Assembly (NCBI GenBank): GCA_934129895.1
Contig: CAKOWY010000001.1
Coordinates: forward strand, 372,001-436,000
Length of the DNA: 64,000 nucleotides
Direction of reading: 5' to 3'
Origin: an uncultured Clostridia bacterium
Lineage (GTDB): Bacteria > Bacillota > Clostridia > TANB77 > CAG-508
Each line of letters opens with the position of its first letter. Within the stretch, counting starts at the first letter, position 1. Below are positions 16,962 to 24,588 of this stretch, in pieces. The position numbers and the translations under genes are program-made. The notes below the pieces were generated by a model. The model was not told where the DNA came from and ran no database searches. It saw nothing but the letters and a program-made list of their open reading frames with translations.

Positions 16962-17974
16962 AGTTCTTCTTTATCATCTATTTTAATATGATTTATAATT
17001 GTTATTATACCACTTATTAGCACAAATAAATAAAAATTAATTCCTCTATTTAATAATACTGCACTACTCATCAAATTTGCTGGATATACTGTTTTAAATA
17101 TTTCCATAAATGCTCCTTCACTTACTCCAACAGCACCTGGTGATGGAATTCCTGAAACTGTAGCATATAATACTGCTTGCATTGATATTATTTTTACAAT
17201 ATTATATTGTGAAAATCCTAACGCTCTATATGTCCAATATGTTGTACTATAATATATTAAAAATTGAGCTAATGTTGTTAATAACACTTTTATGATTAAT
17301 ATTCTATTGTTTTTTATATATTTTGCACCATCTTGATATTTAACAAGTTCTGCTTCAAACTTTTCTTTTTTACTTTCAAGATTTTTTACTTTAAAAAATG
17401 CTAAAAATTTAAGAGAAACTTTTATAAGCCATTTTGACATTTTTTCTGAAAATACACCAATTATAAGTAATATTAATGCACTTAAATTTAACCCTATTCC
17501 TATTATAAAAAATATTATTAAAAATTTACTTAAATATTTATAGTTAAAAACTAAACTTACTAGAGCTATACATATTGTTGATATTTGCATGCTTGTTAAA
17601 TTTATTAAAAGAGCTAAAGTTGAATTTGATACAGCAATTCCATCTTTATACATATAATATATTTGCATTGGTTGACCACCACTTGCAGCAGGCGTAATCG
17701 AACTAAAGAAAAAACCAACAAATGCATATTTTAAATTGTTTATAAATGATGATTTTTCGTTCAAATTCTTTAATGTTCTTCCTATATTAACAGCTTCAAA
17801 TACTAAATAAATAAACATACTACATATTCCGATAAAAACAAACTCTAATTTTGCTGAAGAAATTATTTTCAATATGTCAATTGGATTTTGATCTTTTAAA
17901 ATTATATAAAATGTTAATGTTATTAATGCTAAAAATACAGCTGAATTTCTGAAAATTTTTCTTTTTTTCTTCAT
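16958..17974 (-). CDS. Lysylphosphatidylglycerol synthase transmembrane/flippase-like protein (UPF0104)
   Basis: 338 residues with about eight membrane helices. Family motifs TPAASGGQPMQIYYM (about 95-109) and GIPSPGAVGVSEGAFMEIF (about 276-294) are those of the MprF N-terminal flippase-like domain. There is no C-terminal aminoacyl-transferase domain, so it is the stand-alone form, whose substrate is not established; a role in moving a lipid across the membrane is inferred. It is flanked upstream by a terminator and downstream by the foreign cassette, so it appears monocistronic. Confidence 0.85.
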   Translation of the reverse strand: MKKKRKIFRNSAVFLALITLTFYIILKDQNPIDILKIISSAKLEFVFIGICSMFIYLVFEAVNIGRTLKNLNEKSSFINNLKYAFVGFFFSSITPAASGGQPMQIYYMYKDGIAVSNSTLALLINLTSMQISTICIALVSLVFNYKYLSKFLIIFFIIGIGLNLSALILLIIGVFSEKMSKWLIKVSLKFLAFFKVKNLESKKEKFEAELVKYQDGAKYIKNNRILIIKVLLTTLAQFLIYYSTTYWTYRALGFSQYNIVKIISMQAVLYATVSGIPSPGAVGVSEGAFMEIFKTVYPANLMSSAVLLNRGINFYLFVLISGIITIINHIKIDDKEEL

Positions 17975-18075
17975 TTTTATATCCTTCTTTATTATTCTAC
18001 ACTATGTTTATATGTTAGCATAAATGATTTTTTTTATCAACATTTATTTTATTAATTTTTCTTTAATATTAACCT

Positions 18076-18113
18076 AAAAAAATATATTAAGGAAATCCTT
18101 AATATATTTTTTG
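18076..18113 (-). terminator. Terminator after the nucleoside phosphorylase gene
   Basis: Perfect inverted repeat TATATTAAGG / CCTTAATATA with a four-base loop and flanking A/T runs on both sides, touching the phosphorylase stop codon. Confidence 0.85.
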
Positions 18114-18114
18114 G

Positions 18115-19398
18115 TTATTTTAATTCAAATTTTACTCTTTCTGATTTTTTTACTTTTTTGTTTGAAATTACTATTGTTTCATTTGCCATTGATATTGCTT
18201 TTTCTGTTTTTATATCGCTATTTGTATATACATTTGCAATAATTTCTCCTGCTTTTACTGCATCTCCAACTTTTTTATTATAAACTATTCCTGCTCCAAT
18301 ATCTAAATTATCTGATCTTTTATTTCTTATTGCTCCTAAAAATTTAGCTAACATTCTAAGCTTATTAACATTTATTTCAGCAATATATCCATCTGTTGGA
18401 GCTGTAATTGGAAGTACATTTTTTACTTCTATGTCTTCTTTTAATAATTCAAAATTTCCACCATTATTTTTTATAAGTGTTTCAAAACTTTTTAATGCTT
18501 CTCCATTTTGAATATTTTCTTTTATCATTGCTTTTGCTTTGTTTTCATCACTACATGTTTTTGAAATATTTAATATTTTACTTCCAAATTCTAATATTGT
18601 TTCTTCAACATCTTTTGGCATTTCTCCACTTAAACATTTATATATTTCTCTTAATTCTATTATATTTCCAAAGCATTGTCCTGTTGGCTCATCTAATTTT
18701 GTTATGCAACAACATACATTTTTATTTATTTTTTTACCAATATATACTAAATATTTAGCTAATGTTTTTGCATCTGGTAATGTTTTGATATATGCATAAT
18801 CTCCATAAGTGATTTCAAAAAATATGTTGTCAAATCCTAATGCAACTTTTTGACTCATTATACTTGCTGTAATAAGATTAATATTATTATCACATGCAAT
18901 TTCATGTCTTAATTTATATAATTTTTCTTCTACTGGTGCTAAATTTCTTATACTTTTTAGTATTCCCATTCCATCATCTGTTAATTTTTGTCTAAATTCA
19001 TCTATATTATCTGTAATCTTATAACCTGATACTGAAATTAGTCTGTCTTCCATTCCTAATTCTCTTCCAATTACTTTTGCAGCTTGAACACCTACACTAT
19101 TTAATACTGAAATTAACATTATTATTATTTTGTCACTTATACCACCTAATGTATGTATATCTACAATTCTACTTGAAATTTTGTTGAATTCAAGCTCTTT
19201 TCCTGTTTCTGCCATTGCTGATATAAGACATATCATTTCTTTTTCTGATAGACCATAAATGTAAATTGCTGTCATTAATGCTGCTGCTTGTGCTTCTGAT
19301 ATTTCTTCTTTGAAATACCCCATAACGAAAAATCTTATTTCTTCATCTGTTAATTCTTCGTTTCTTCTTTTTTTCATAATTATATCTCTAATATACAT
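18115..19398 (-). CDS. pdp: Pyrimidine-nucleoside phosphorylase family protein, divergent
   Basis: 427 residues, about normal length. The family splits thymidine/uridine with phosphate into base and (deoxy)ribose-1-phosphate. The N-terminal ELTDEEIRFFVMGYFKEEIS, the VDIHTLGGISDK loop (normally HSTGGVGDK), TASIMSQK and the C-terminal PTDGYIAEI region identify it. The usual GHTGGTxDK segment is replaced by RELGMEDR and the phosphate loop is altered, so activity or specificity may differ. It starts at ATG eight bases after GAGAGGA; the earlier in-frame ATGs lack an SD. Confidence 0.8.
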   Translation of the reverse strand: MYIRDIIMKKRRNEELTDEEIRFFVMGYFKEEISEAQAAALMTAIYIYGLSEKEMICLISAMAETGKELEFNKISSRIVDIHTLGGISDKIIIMLISVLNSVGVQAAKVIGRELGMEDRLISVSGYKITDNIDEFRQKLTDDGMGILKSIRNLAPVEEKLYKLRHEIACDNNINLITASIMSQKVALGFDNIFFEITYGDYAYIKTLPDAKTLAKYLVYIGKKINKNVCCCITKLDEPTGQCFGNIIELREIYKCLSGEMPKDVEETILEFGSKILNISKTCSDENKAKAMIKENIQNGEALKSFETLIKNNGGNFELLKEDIEVKNVLPITAPTDGYIAEINVNKLRMLAKFLGAIRNKRSDNLDIGAGIVYNKKVGDAVKAGEIIANVYTNSDIKTEKAISMANETIVISNKKVKKSERVKFELK

Positions 19399-19480
19399 AA
19401 TTTTATCCTCTCTCATCTTTAGAATATTTATATAAATACATTTTAATATATTCATTTTTTTTTGTCAATTTATTTAATCA

Positions 19481-19515
19481 AAAAAGAAGAAATTATTAAA
19501 AATTTCTTCTTTTTC
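19481..19515 (-). terminator. Terminator after the major TasA-like gene
   Basis: Inverted repeat AAAAAGAAGAAATT / AATTTCTTCTTTTT with a short loop, 35 bases after the stop of the gene at 19550. Confidence 0.8.
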
Positions 19516-19549
19516 AATATAAATTCAATCCAAGATTATTAACTAATTA

Positions 19550-20566
19550 TTATGGTTTTTCAACTGCTGGTTTTGTAAATCCAATTGTAAAGTCAACTGA
19601 TTTACCTGTTGATGCAGTATCAATACAGTCTGGATCTTGTCCATCTAACCATATATAAATTCTTGCTTTCATTATTTTATTTTGTGCTAATGTTAGATTT
19701 TCATCTGTATTTAAAATTTTCATATTTGTTGCTGTTGCAACTTGTGCTGGTGTTCCAATTGTATATTGTTCTGCTATATTAGCATTTGCTGTAGATGAAT
19801 TAACATCTTTAATCTTTGGAACGTTATCATCATCGGTATTTGTTGTTGTTATAGATTTTAATCCTAATGTTGTCCATGCTTGTGTTGCACCTGTAATTCT
19901 AGCATCATTTGTTACAATTTCAGCTATATGTTTATCATTATTTGGTTCCCAAATAGATACTTTTGGTGTTCCTGCTGTTATTTTTCTAACATCTTCTCCA
20001 CTTGATGTCATTGGAATGGCTGTACTATATAAGACAACTGCAGATCTTACACTGTTTTCTAGTCCTGTATTTTGTTGTCCATCTGCTGCAATTGCAACTT
20101 TAGATGTTGCATCTAATTGTAATATATCTCCTTCAGTTTTTGAAGATGAGTTTTTAAAATATAAATCAAATACAATATATTTTGTTGATCCTTTTGTTTC
20201 ATCTGATGGATTTGTTAAATAACTTCCATCTGCAGATACATCACCATAGTACATATTCATGTCTCCACCACTTAAATCACCAACTGTTGATACTGGAACT
20301 AAAGCATCTGGCCAAACAAAGCTATTTTCTTTTGCAGCTTGTAATGCTGCCTTATTTATTGTTATTTTTGAACTCCATGATTCTCCATCAAGAGAAATTT
20401 GTAAACCTTCTGCAGCTACAACTTTTGCATTAATACCTTCTAATGCAACTTGTTTGTTAGCAGAGAACCAAGCATAAGTTGAACTTAATAACAACATACC
20501 TGTTAAAAGTAATACCATAAATAAAGAATTTAGTCTTCTTTTACTTTTTCTACTTCTTCTACTCAT
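19550..20566 (-). CDS. SipW-type secreted surface protein, TasA-like (largest of the cluster)
   Basis: 338 residues. A basic start (RRSRKSKRR) and hydrophobic stretch end in LLSSTYAWFSANKQV, the hallmark of substrates of SipW-type signal peptidases (TasA/camelysin-like). The mature part is Thr/Ser/Ala/Asp-rich, beta-like, with one Cys in IWLDGQDPDC near the C-terminus, a motif shared with the next gene. Its start overlaps the upstream stop (ATGA), giving translational coupling. It is followed by a strong terminator. By analogy with TasA it may form extracellular fibres; that is inference. Confidence 0.8.
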   Translation of the reverse strand: MSRRSRKSKRRLNSLFMVLLLTGMLLLSSTYAWFSANKQVALEGINAKVVAAEGLQISLDGESWSSKITINKAALQAAKENSFVWPDALVPVSTVGDLSGGDMNMYYGDVSADGSYLTNPSDETKGSTKYIVFDLYFKNSSSKTEGDILQLDATSKVAIAADGQQNTGLENSVRSAVVLYSTAIPMTSSGEDVRKITAGTPKVSIWEPNNDKHIAEIVTNDARITGATQAWTTLGLKSITTTNTDDDNVPKIKDVNSSTANANIAEQYTIGTPAQVATATNMKILNTDENLTLAQNKIMKARIYIWLDGQDPDCIDTASTGKSVDFTIGFTKPAVEKP

Positions 20567-21297
20567 TTTCCTTTTTCTCCCTCTTCCTCTTTCTTATTTG
20601 GATCGATATGTCCTTCTATAATATCCATGTGCATTTTTATTTCACCACCAATTAGGTCATCTACACAATCTGGATCATTACCTTCGATCCATATAACAAT
20701 AGTAAACTTGTCTACATCTCCTGATTTAAATCCTGTTCTTCCTTCTACTATAATTTCTTTCTCGTCTCGAAATGGAATTTTTCCCATTTCAGGTTCTTTT
20801 GTAGTACTATTTACCTTTGCATATATTGTTTTTTGGTCATTTAATATAACCATAACTCTTAGTGCTTCATCTACATTTCGTATAACATCGTCTAACCAAA
20901 TTTCATACCAGTATTCCATTTCATTATCACTTCTGTTTTCTACATAAAATGTATAAGCAATATAATTTGTACCATTATGACTTCCTTCTGCTTGATTACC
21001 AATATCTGCCGGTAACCATTCTTCAGCAATATTAGTAAAAAATTCAACTTCATCTGCCTCTAGCTTCTGCTGTGGTTTCTTTTCTGATAACTGGTTATAT
21101 ATAATTAAACCACTCATTGGATCACCAGCTGAATCTAATATAATAGTAAATCTTCCCGCATTATACACTATTCTTAATATAAAATAAATTATTAACAAGA
21201 AAATAACCATTATAACAAGCATTCGCCTAATATAAATTATTGTCATATTTCTTTTGCTTATTTGGTCGGCATTCTTTCGTATTTTTCTTTTTGACAT
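20563..21297 (-). CDS. Membrane-anchored surface protein sharing the DPDC motif with its neighbour
   Basis: 244 residues. A basic N-terminus and one membrane helix (about 30-50), then an extracytoplasmic beta-like domain. Near the C-terminus IVIWIEGNDPDCVDDLIGG matches the IWLDGQDPDC motif of the overlapping downstream gene, so the two proteins are related. After the helix there is VYNAGRF instead of the usual TYA-W/K-F/Y cleavage pattern, so it may stay membrane-bound, for example as an anchor or minor subunit. The start is not certain: an ATG eight bases after GGTGG was chosen, but MVVRKM starting five codons earlier is possible. Confidence 0.7.
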   Translation of the reverse strand: MSKRKIRKNADQISKRNMTIIYIRRMLVIMVIFLLIIYFILRIVYNAGRFTIILDSAGDPMSGLIIYNQLSEKKPQQKLEADEVEFFTNIAEEWLPADIGNQAEGSHNGTNYIAYTFYVENRSDNEMEYWYEIWLDDVIRNVDEALRVMVILNDQKTIYAKVNSTTKEPEMGKIPFRDEKEIIVEGRTGFKSGDVDKFTIVIWIEGNDPDCVDDLIGGEIKMHMDIIEGHIDPNKKEEEGEKGK

Positions 21298-21369
21298 CTT
21301 TCGCACCACCATATTTAGTTCTATTGTTTTATATAAAGCGACAAAAAACAATATATTTTTTATGTATAG

Positions 21370-21398
21370 ATTATACCTTATGGATAATAAAATTACAA
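21370..21398 (-). promoter_or_regulatory. Putative promoter of the two-gene DPDC operon
   Basis: Minus strand TTGTAA, 17-base spacer, TATAAT, about 73 bases upstream of the start at 21297. Its -35 box coincides with the first unit of the phased TTACA array. Confidence 0.6.
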
Positions 21399-21459
21399 TT
21401 ACAAGTTAGTTACATTTAGATTACATTTTTATGACATATTTGTTATAATTTTGTAACAT
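21393..21459 (+). promoter_or_regulatory. 11-bp phased TTACAT-type repeat array between divergent surface-protein genes
   Basis: TTACAA at 21399, TTACAT at 21410, TTACAT at 21421, TGACAT at 21432 and TAACAT at 21454 all fall on one 11-base grid (21443 has TTATAA); TTACAA at 21393 overlaps the minus-strand -35. The end also forms the inverted repeat TGTTA...TAACA (21441-21458). One-turn spacing suggests a protein binding head-to-tail on one face of the helix, as OmpR/PhoB-family regulators do; B. subtilis PhoP uses TTnACA-like units with about this period. Confidence 0.5.
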
Positions 21460-21533
21460 TTCCTTTTTTTGTTGTCTTTTGTTACATATTATGATATTAT
21501 TTTTTTGATTATTATAGTATATATGGAGGATTT

Positions 21534-22124
21534 ATGAATATTTCTGTAAAGAAAAAAGCTTTTATAGCTTTAACTTTAATTTGGCTTATTATTACTTTTA
21601 ATCTTGTAAAAACAACTTATGCCAAATATGTTACAAATTTAGATTCAAATACAAGTATAACAATATCATATTGGAATATTATATTAAATGACGAAAATAT
21701 TATGGATATGGCTACAAAATCAAATCAAATGTCTATTGTATTTCCAAGAACACAATATTCTCAAAAAGATGTAATTGTTCCTGGTGCAACTGGTTATCTA
21801 GACTTAAATCTTGACTGTTCATATACAACAATTCCTTTTAAATTAACTGTAACTTCTTCTATTAGTGATGAAAGTGATTTAAAATCTGATCTAAAAATTA
21901 CTGGTTATTCTGTTGATAATGGTGAATTAATATCTTTGGATTCTGACACTTTGGATTTTTCACTGGATTTTTCTAAAGATGTTATTAATTCAAAAATTAG
22001 AGTTTATATTACATGGGAGGATGATGGTACAGACTCTATAGAAGATACAGAATTAGGAATTTCCGGAGGAACTGCATTAATTAATTTAAAACTAAATTTT
22101 GAGCAAATTGCAGATAATACATAA
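21534..22124 (+). CDS. SipW-type secreted surface protein (divergently transcribed)
   Basis: 196 residues. A hydrophobic start ends in LVKTTYAKYVTNLDSN, the SipW-substrate cleavage pattern. The mature domain shares landmarks with the protein at 29095-29748: a W-x-I-x-x-N-(D/E)-(E/Q)-NI segment, VPGATGYLDLNLDCS, and VYITWEDDGTD, so the two are paralogues. GGAGGA lies four bases before the ATG. It is the only plus-strand gene of the cluster; its own promoter is weak (TATAGT at 21513-21518 without a good -35), consistent with activator dependence on the upstream phased repeats. It converges with the long SipW operon on a shared hairpin. Confidence 0.8.
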   Translation: MNISVKKKAFIALTLIWLIITFNLVKTTYAKYVTNLDSNTSITISYWNIILNDENIMDMATKSNQMSIVFPRTQYSQKDVIVPGATGYLDLNLDCSYTTIPFKLTVTSSISDESDLKSDLKITGYSVDNGELISLDSDTLDFSLDFSKDVINSKIRVYITWEDDGTDSIEDTELGISGGTALINLKLNFEQIADNT

Positions 22125-22152
22125 AAAAAACGGATATCAAATCCGTTTTTTT
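22124..22152. terminator. Bidirectional terminator between convergent surface-protein genes
   Basis: Perfect stem AAAAAAACGGAT / ATCCGTTTTTTT around ATCAA. It serves the plus-strand gene ending at 22124 and the ten-gene minus-strand operon ending at 22151. Confidence 0.9.
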
Positions 22153-22798
22153 ATGTATTTTTATGTTGTTGAGCAACAACTTTTATATTTATTTCAATTG
22201 CTGGACTATCTTTATGTGCTAAATAATAGTTATAACTATCTACTCCAAATTGAGTATCTAAACTGTCATCAGCAGAATCATATTCCCATGTAAATGATAT
22301 TGTTGCTTCTGTGGATTCTCCCGGACTTAACTGTGTGGCATTACATACAGAACTTATCGTAAAAGGATAATCTTTTTCAAGCATATTTAATAATTCTTCA
22401 TTTGTTTTTTCTATTTCATTTCCAGTTAAAGTTGCCTTTTCTTCACTTGATAATTCATTTTTTACAATGTAAGTATTACCCAAAATTCTCATTTTAGATA
22501 TTTTATAACTAATGTCTGCTAATTTTTCTCCTGAATTCGTAATTTTTATTGTTTGGCTTTTACTTTCCATTCCAGGATATGCATTATCTATTGTAAATAA
22601 TGTATTTTTTTCGATTGTATCATCACCTATCTCAAAATTTACACTCCATGCATCAATATGAACTTGCATATTTGTAGAAACTTGTGTTATATAAAGAAAC
22701 CAAGCATAAGCATTAAAGATAAGAGTTATTGATAACATAAATAATGTTCTTAATTTTAATCTTCTTAATTTTCTTCTCTGTTCTCTTTTTCTTCTCAT
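22151..22798 (-). CDS. SipW-type secreted surface protein
   Basis: 215 residues. A very basic start (RRKREQRRKLRRLKLR), a hydrophobic stretch and FNAYAWFLYITQVS form a SipW-dependent signal sequence. The mature domain has DAWSVNFEIGDD and a TFTWEYD-like region (ISFTWEYDSADD), and is otherwise unrelated at sight to the other members. AAAGGAG lies seven bases before the ATG. It is the last gene of the ten-gene operon and follows a SipW-type peptidase, its likely processing enzyme. Confidence 0.78.
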   Translation of the reverse strand: MRRKREQRRKLRRLKLRTLFMLSITLIFNAYAWFLYITQVSTNMQVHIDAWSVNFEIGDDTIEKNTLFTIDNAYPGMESKSQTIKITNSGEKLADISYKISKMRILGNTYIVKNELSSEEKATLTGNEIEKTNEELLNMLEKDYPFTISSVCNATQLSPGESTEATISFTWEYDSADDSLDTQFGVDSYNYYLAHKDSPAIEINIKVVAQQHKNT

Positions 22799-22815
22799 AC
22801 TTCTACTCCTTTCTT

Positions 22816-23454
22816 CTATTTGTATCTGTTTCTACGTTTTGCCCTTCTCTCTTTTCTCTTTTTTATCATTTGTTCTACATCGTAATTTTCATTTTTTTCT
22901 TCATCTTCTATATCTTCTTCATCAATATCCTTTTTTTCATCTCTAAATGCCTTGAATTCTGAATAAATTATAATTCCTAATGGTATAATTATAAGAAAAT
23001 ACATTCCATACATATTATTTATAATTCCATTCAATTTTGACATTATATTTAACTTAGCTATTACTACTCCATATATTTGACTTTCATTTATTAGTGGATC
23101 TTCTTCTGGATTTGCAATACCTTTTGTATGAAAGTTTAATGTTCCATCATCTGCATTTTCTATTTTTATAACTTGATGTGTTATTACTTTGTCAGCATAA
23201 CTTCCAACTTTCCCCATATATGCCACATCATCTTCTATTTTTATTTTTTTGGCATCTGTCTGTTTTACTAAAAGTACGTCTCCAACTAAATATTTAGGCA
23301 CCATACTTTCTGTAACTACAGTAAAAATTCTATAACCTGCTACTGATATATTATTATTTGAAAACCTTTGCACTAATATAATAGCAATAATTCCAATAAT
23401 AATTACACTTATTAAAAATTTAATTATACTCCATATTGCCTTAATTACTTTCAT
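22816..23454 (-). CDS. sipW: SipW-type signal peptidase I with basic C-terminal tail
   Basis: 212 residues. One N-terminal membrane helix (about 10-30), the catalytic domain, a second helix (about 147-167) and a charged tail ending KKRKERRAKRRNRYK. Active-site motifs of the ER/SipW type are intact: Ser in TESMVP, His in VITHQVI, and Asp in TKGIANPEEDP. SipW-type enzymes use Ser-His-Asp rather than Ser-Lys. It should cleave the TYA-x pattern of the neighbouring surface proteins. The start chosen is the ATG after AAGGTG; a GTG three codons earlier is less likely. It follows the DUF2357-like gene by 11 bases. Confidence 0.88.
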   Translation of the reverse strand: MKVIKAIWSIIKFLISVIIIGIIAIILVQRFSNNNISVAGYRIFTVVTESMVPKYLVGDVLLVKQTDAKKIKIEDDVAYMGKVGSYADKVITHQVIKIENADDGTLNFHTKGIANPEEDPLINESQIYGVVIAKLNIMSKLNGIINNMYGMYFLIIIPLGIIIYSEFKAFRDEKKDIDEEDIEDEEKNENYDVEQMIKKRKERRAKRRNRYK

Positions 23455-23465
23455 CTTTTTCACCT

Positions 23466-24569
23466 TTAAATGCTAAAATTACTTATTTTATCTAAATACC
23501 TATCTAAATATTTTCTAAATATTTTTTCTATATCTTTCTTTGATGACATTTTTACAGTTTTTATTTTATCAAATTTTTCTCCAAGTTTATTTTGTAATTG
23601 TTGTTTTGTTAATTCTGGATTTAAATCTATAATTTTATCTAACATTCTTGAAATTGTTTTTTCCTTTGCTGCCTCTACTTCTTCTGAATTTTCTTCTTTA
23701 TTTAATGAGCTAATTGTTAAATAATCTAATAAGAATGTTTCATCTATTAATCCTTTCATTTTTCCTTCATCATAATAATCTTTTTGCTCTTTTTTTGTCT
23801 CATCTTTGTCTGTAATATGTTGATTAATATAATTCCATAATTTCATTGCATATTGAAAGCTAACATTTTTTAATATAACATTTGTTTTTCTTATTGGATT
23901 TGTTACAAAAGCAACATCTTCTTTTTCAAGAGCTTTATATACTTCTGAATTTTGTAGTGATTTTATATCTATTTCTAATTTTTCTATTCTTTTATTATAA
24001 TTTGGATCTTTATTTAAAGAAGTATCTAATGTAGATTTTAAAGATATTTTTACGCTTACATTTTCTTCACCAACTTTAGTTGTACTTTCGTAATCTATAA
24101 ACTTATCATCTTTTAATCTAGGGTCTTTAGTTAAGCCTTCTTTTTTTATTTTTATAAATTGCACCATATAATGTATTAATGTATAAATAAACCTATTTTC
24201 ATAAGTATTAAAAGTTTCTTCTTTAAATACATTTAATAATTTAGATGGAATAATATCACCTGTATCTTCATCAACATCTTGTACTAAGTTTGTATGTTTT
24301 GCTAAATGTTTGATTGTCTCCATTCCAATTTTTTTGGTTTGTTCAACTTTCATTACTTCTTCTTCATTTACAATAAATCTTTTTGGATTTCTTACTATTT
24401 TATCCAAATATGGCATTGTAAACTCAAACAAATCTAACCAATCTTTATCAAATGCATCTTTTTGGTAATCAGTTTTTACCCTCATTTTTGAATCAATTCC
24501 ATCAACGAATTTTTCAACTGTACCACTATCTACTCTATCAACTAAATCACTAACATTTAAATCTCTCAT
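23466..24569 (-). CDS. DUF2357-like (McrC-partner-like) protein without nuclease domain
   Basis: 367 residues, soluble. The segment FNTYENRFIYTLIHYMV (about 117-133), preceded by a helical region around IVRNPKRF, resembles the DUF2357 domain of McrB-associated restriction proteins (Glu-Asn-Arg-Phe motif). In those proteins a PD-(D/E)XK nuclease follows; here the C-terminal part is helical and Lys/Glu-rich with no such motif visible. It lies 19 bases after an McrB-like ATPase gene and 11 bases before a SipW gene in one operon. I infer an adaptor or regulator of the ATPase rather than a nuclease. The family call is by motif only. Confidence 0.55.
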   Translation of the reverse strand: MRDLNVSDLVDRVDSGTVEKFVDGIDSKMRVKTDYQKDAFDKDWLDLFEFTMPYLDKIVRNPKRFIVNEEEVMKVEQTKKIGMETIKHLAKHTNLVQDVDEDTGDIIPSKLLNVFKEETFNTYENRFIYTLIHYMVQFIKIKKEGLTKDPRLKDDKFIDYESTTKVGEENVSVKISLKSTLDTSLNKDPNYNKRIEKLEIDIKSLQNSEVYKALEKEDVAFVTNPIRKTNVILKNVSFQYAMKLWNYINQHITDKDETKKEQKDYYDEGKMKGLIDETFLLDYLTISSLNKEENSEEVEAAKEKTISRMLDKIIDLNPELTKQQLQNKLGEKFDKIKTVKMSSKKDIEKIFRKYLDRYLDKISNFSI

Positions 24570-24588
24570 ATTTTTTCCTTTTCTTCTA

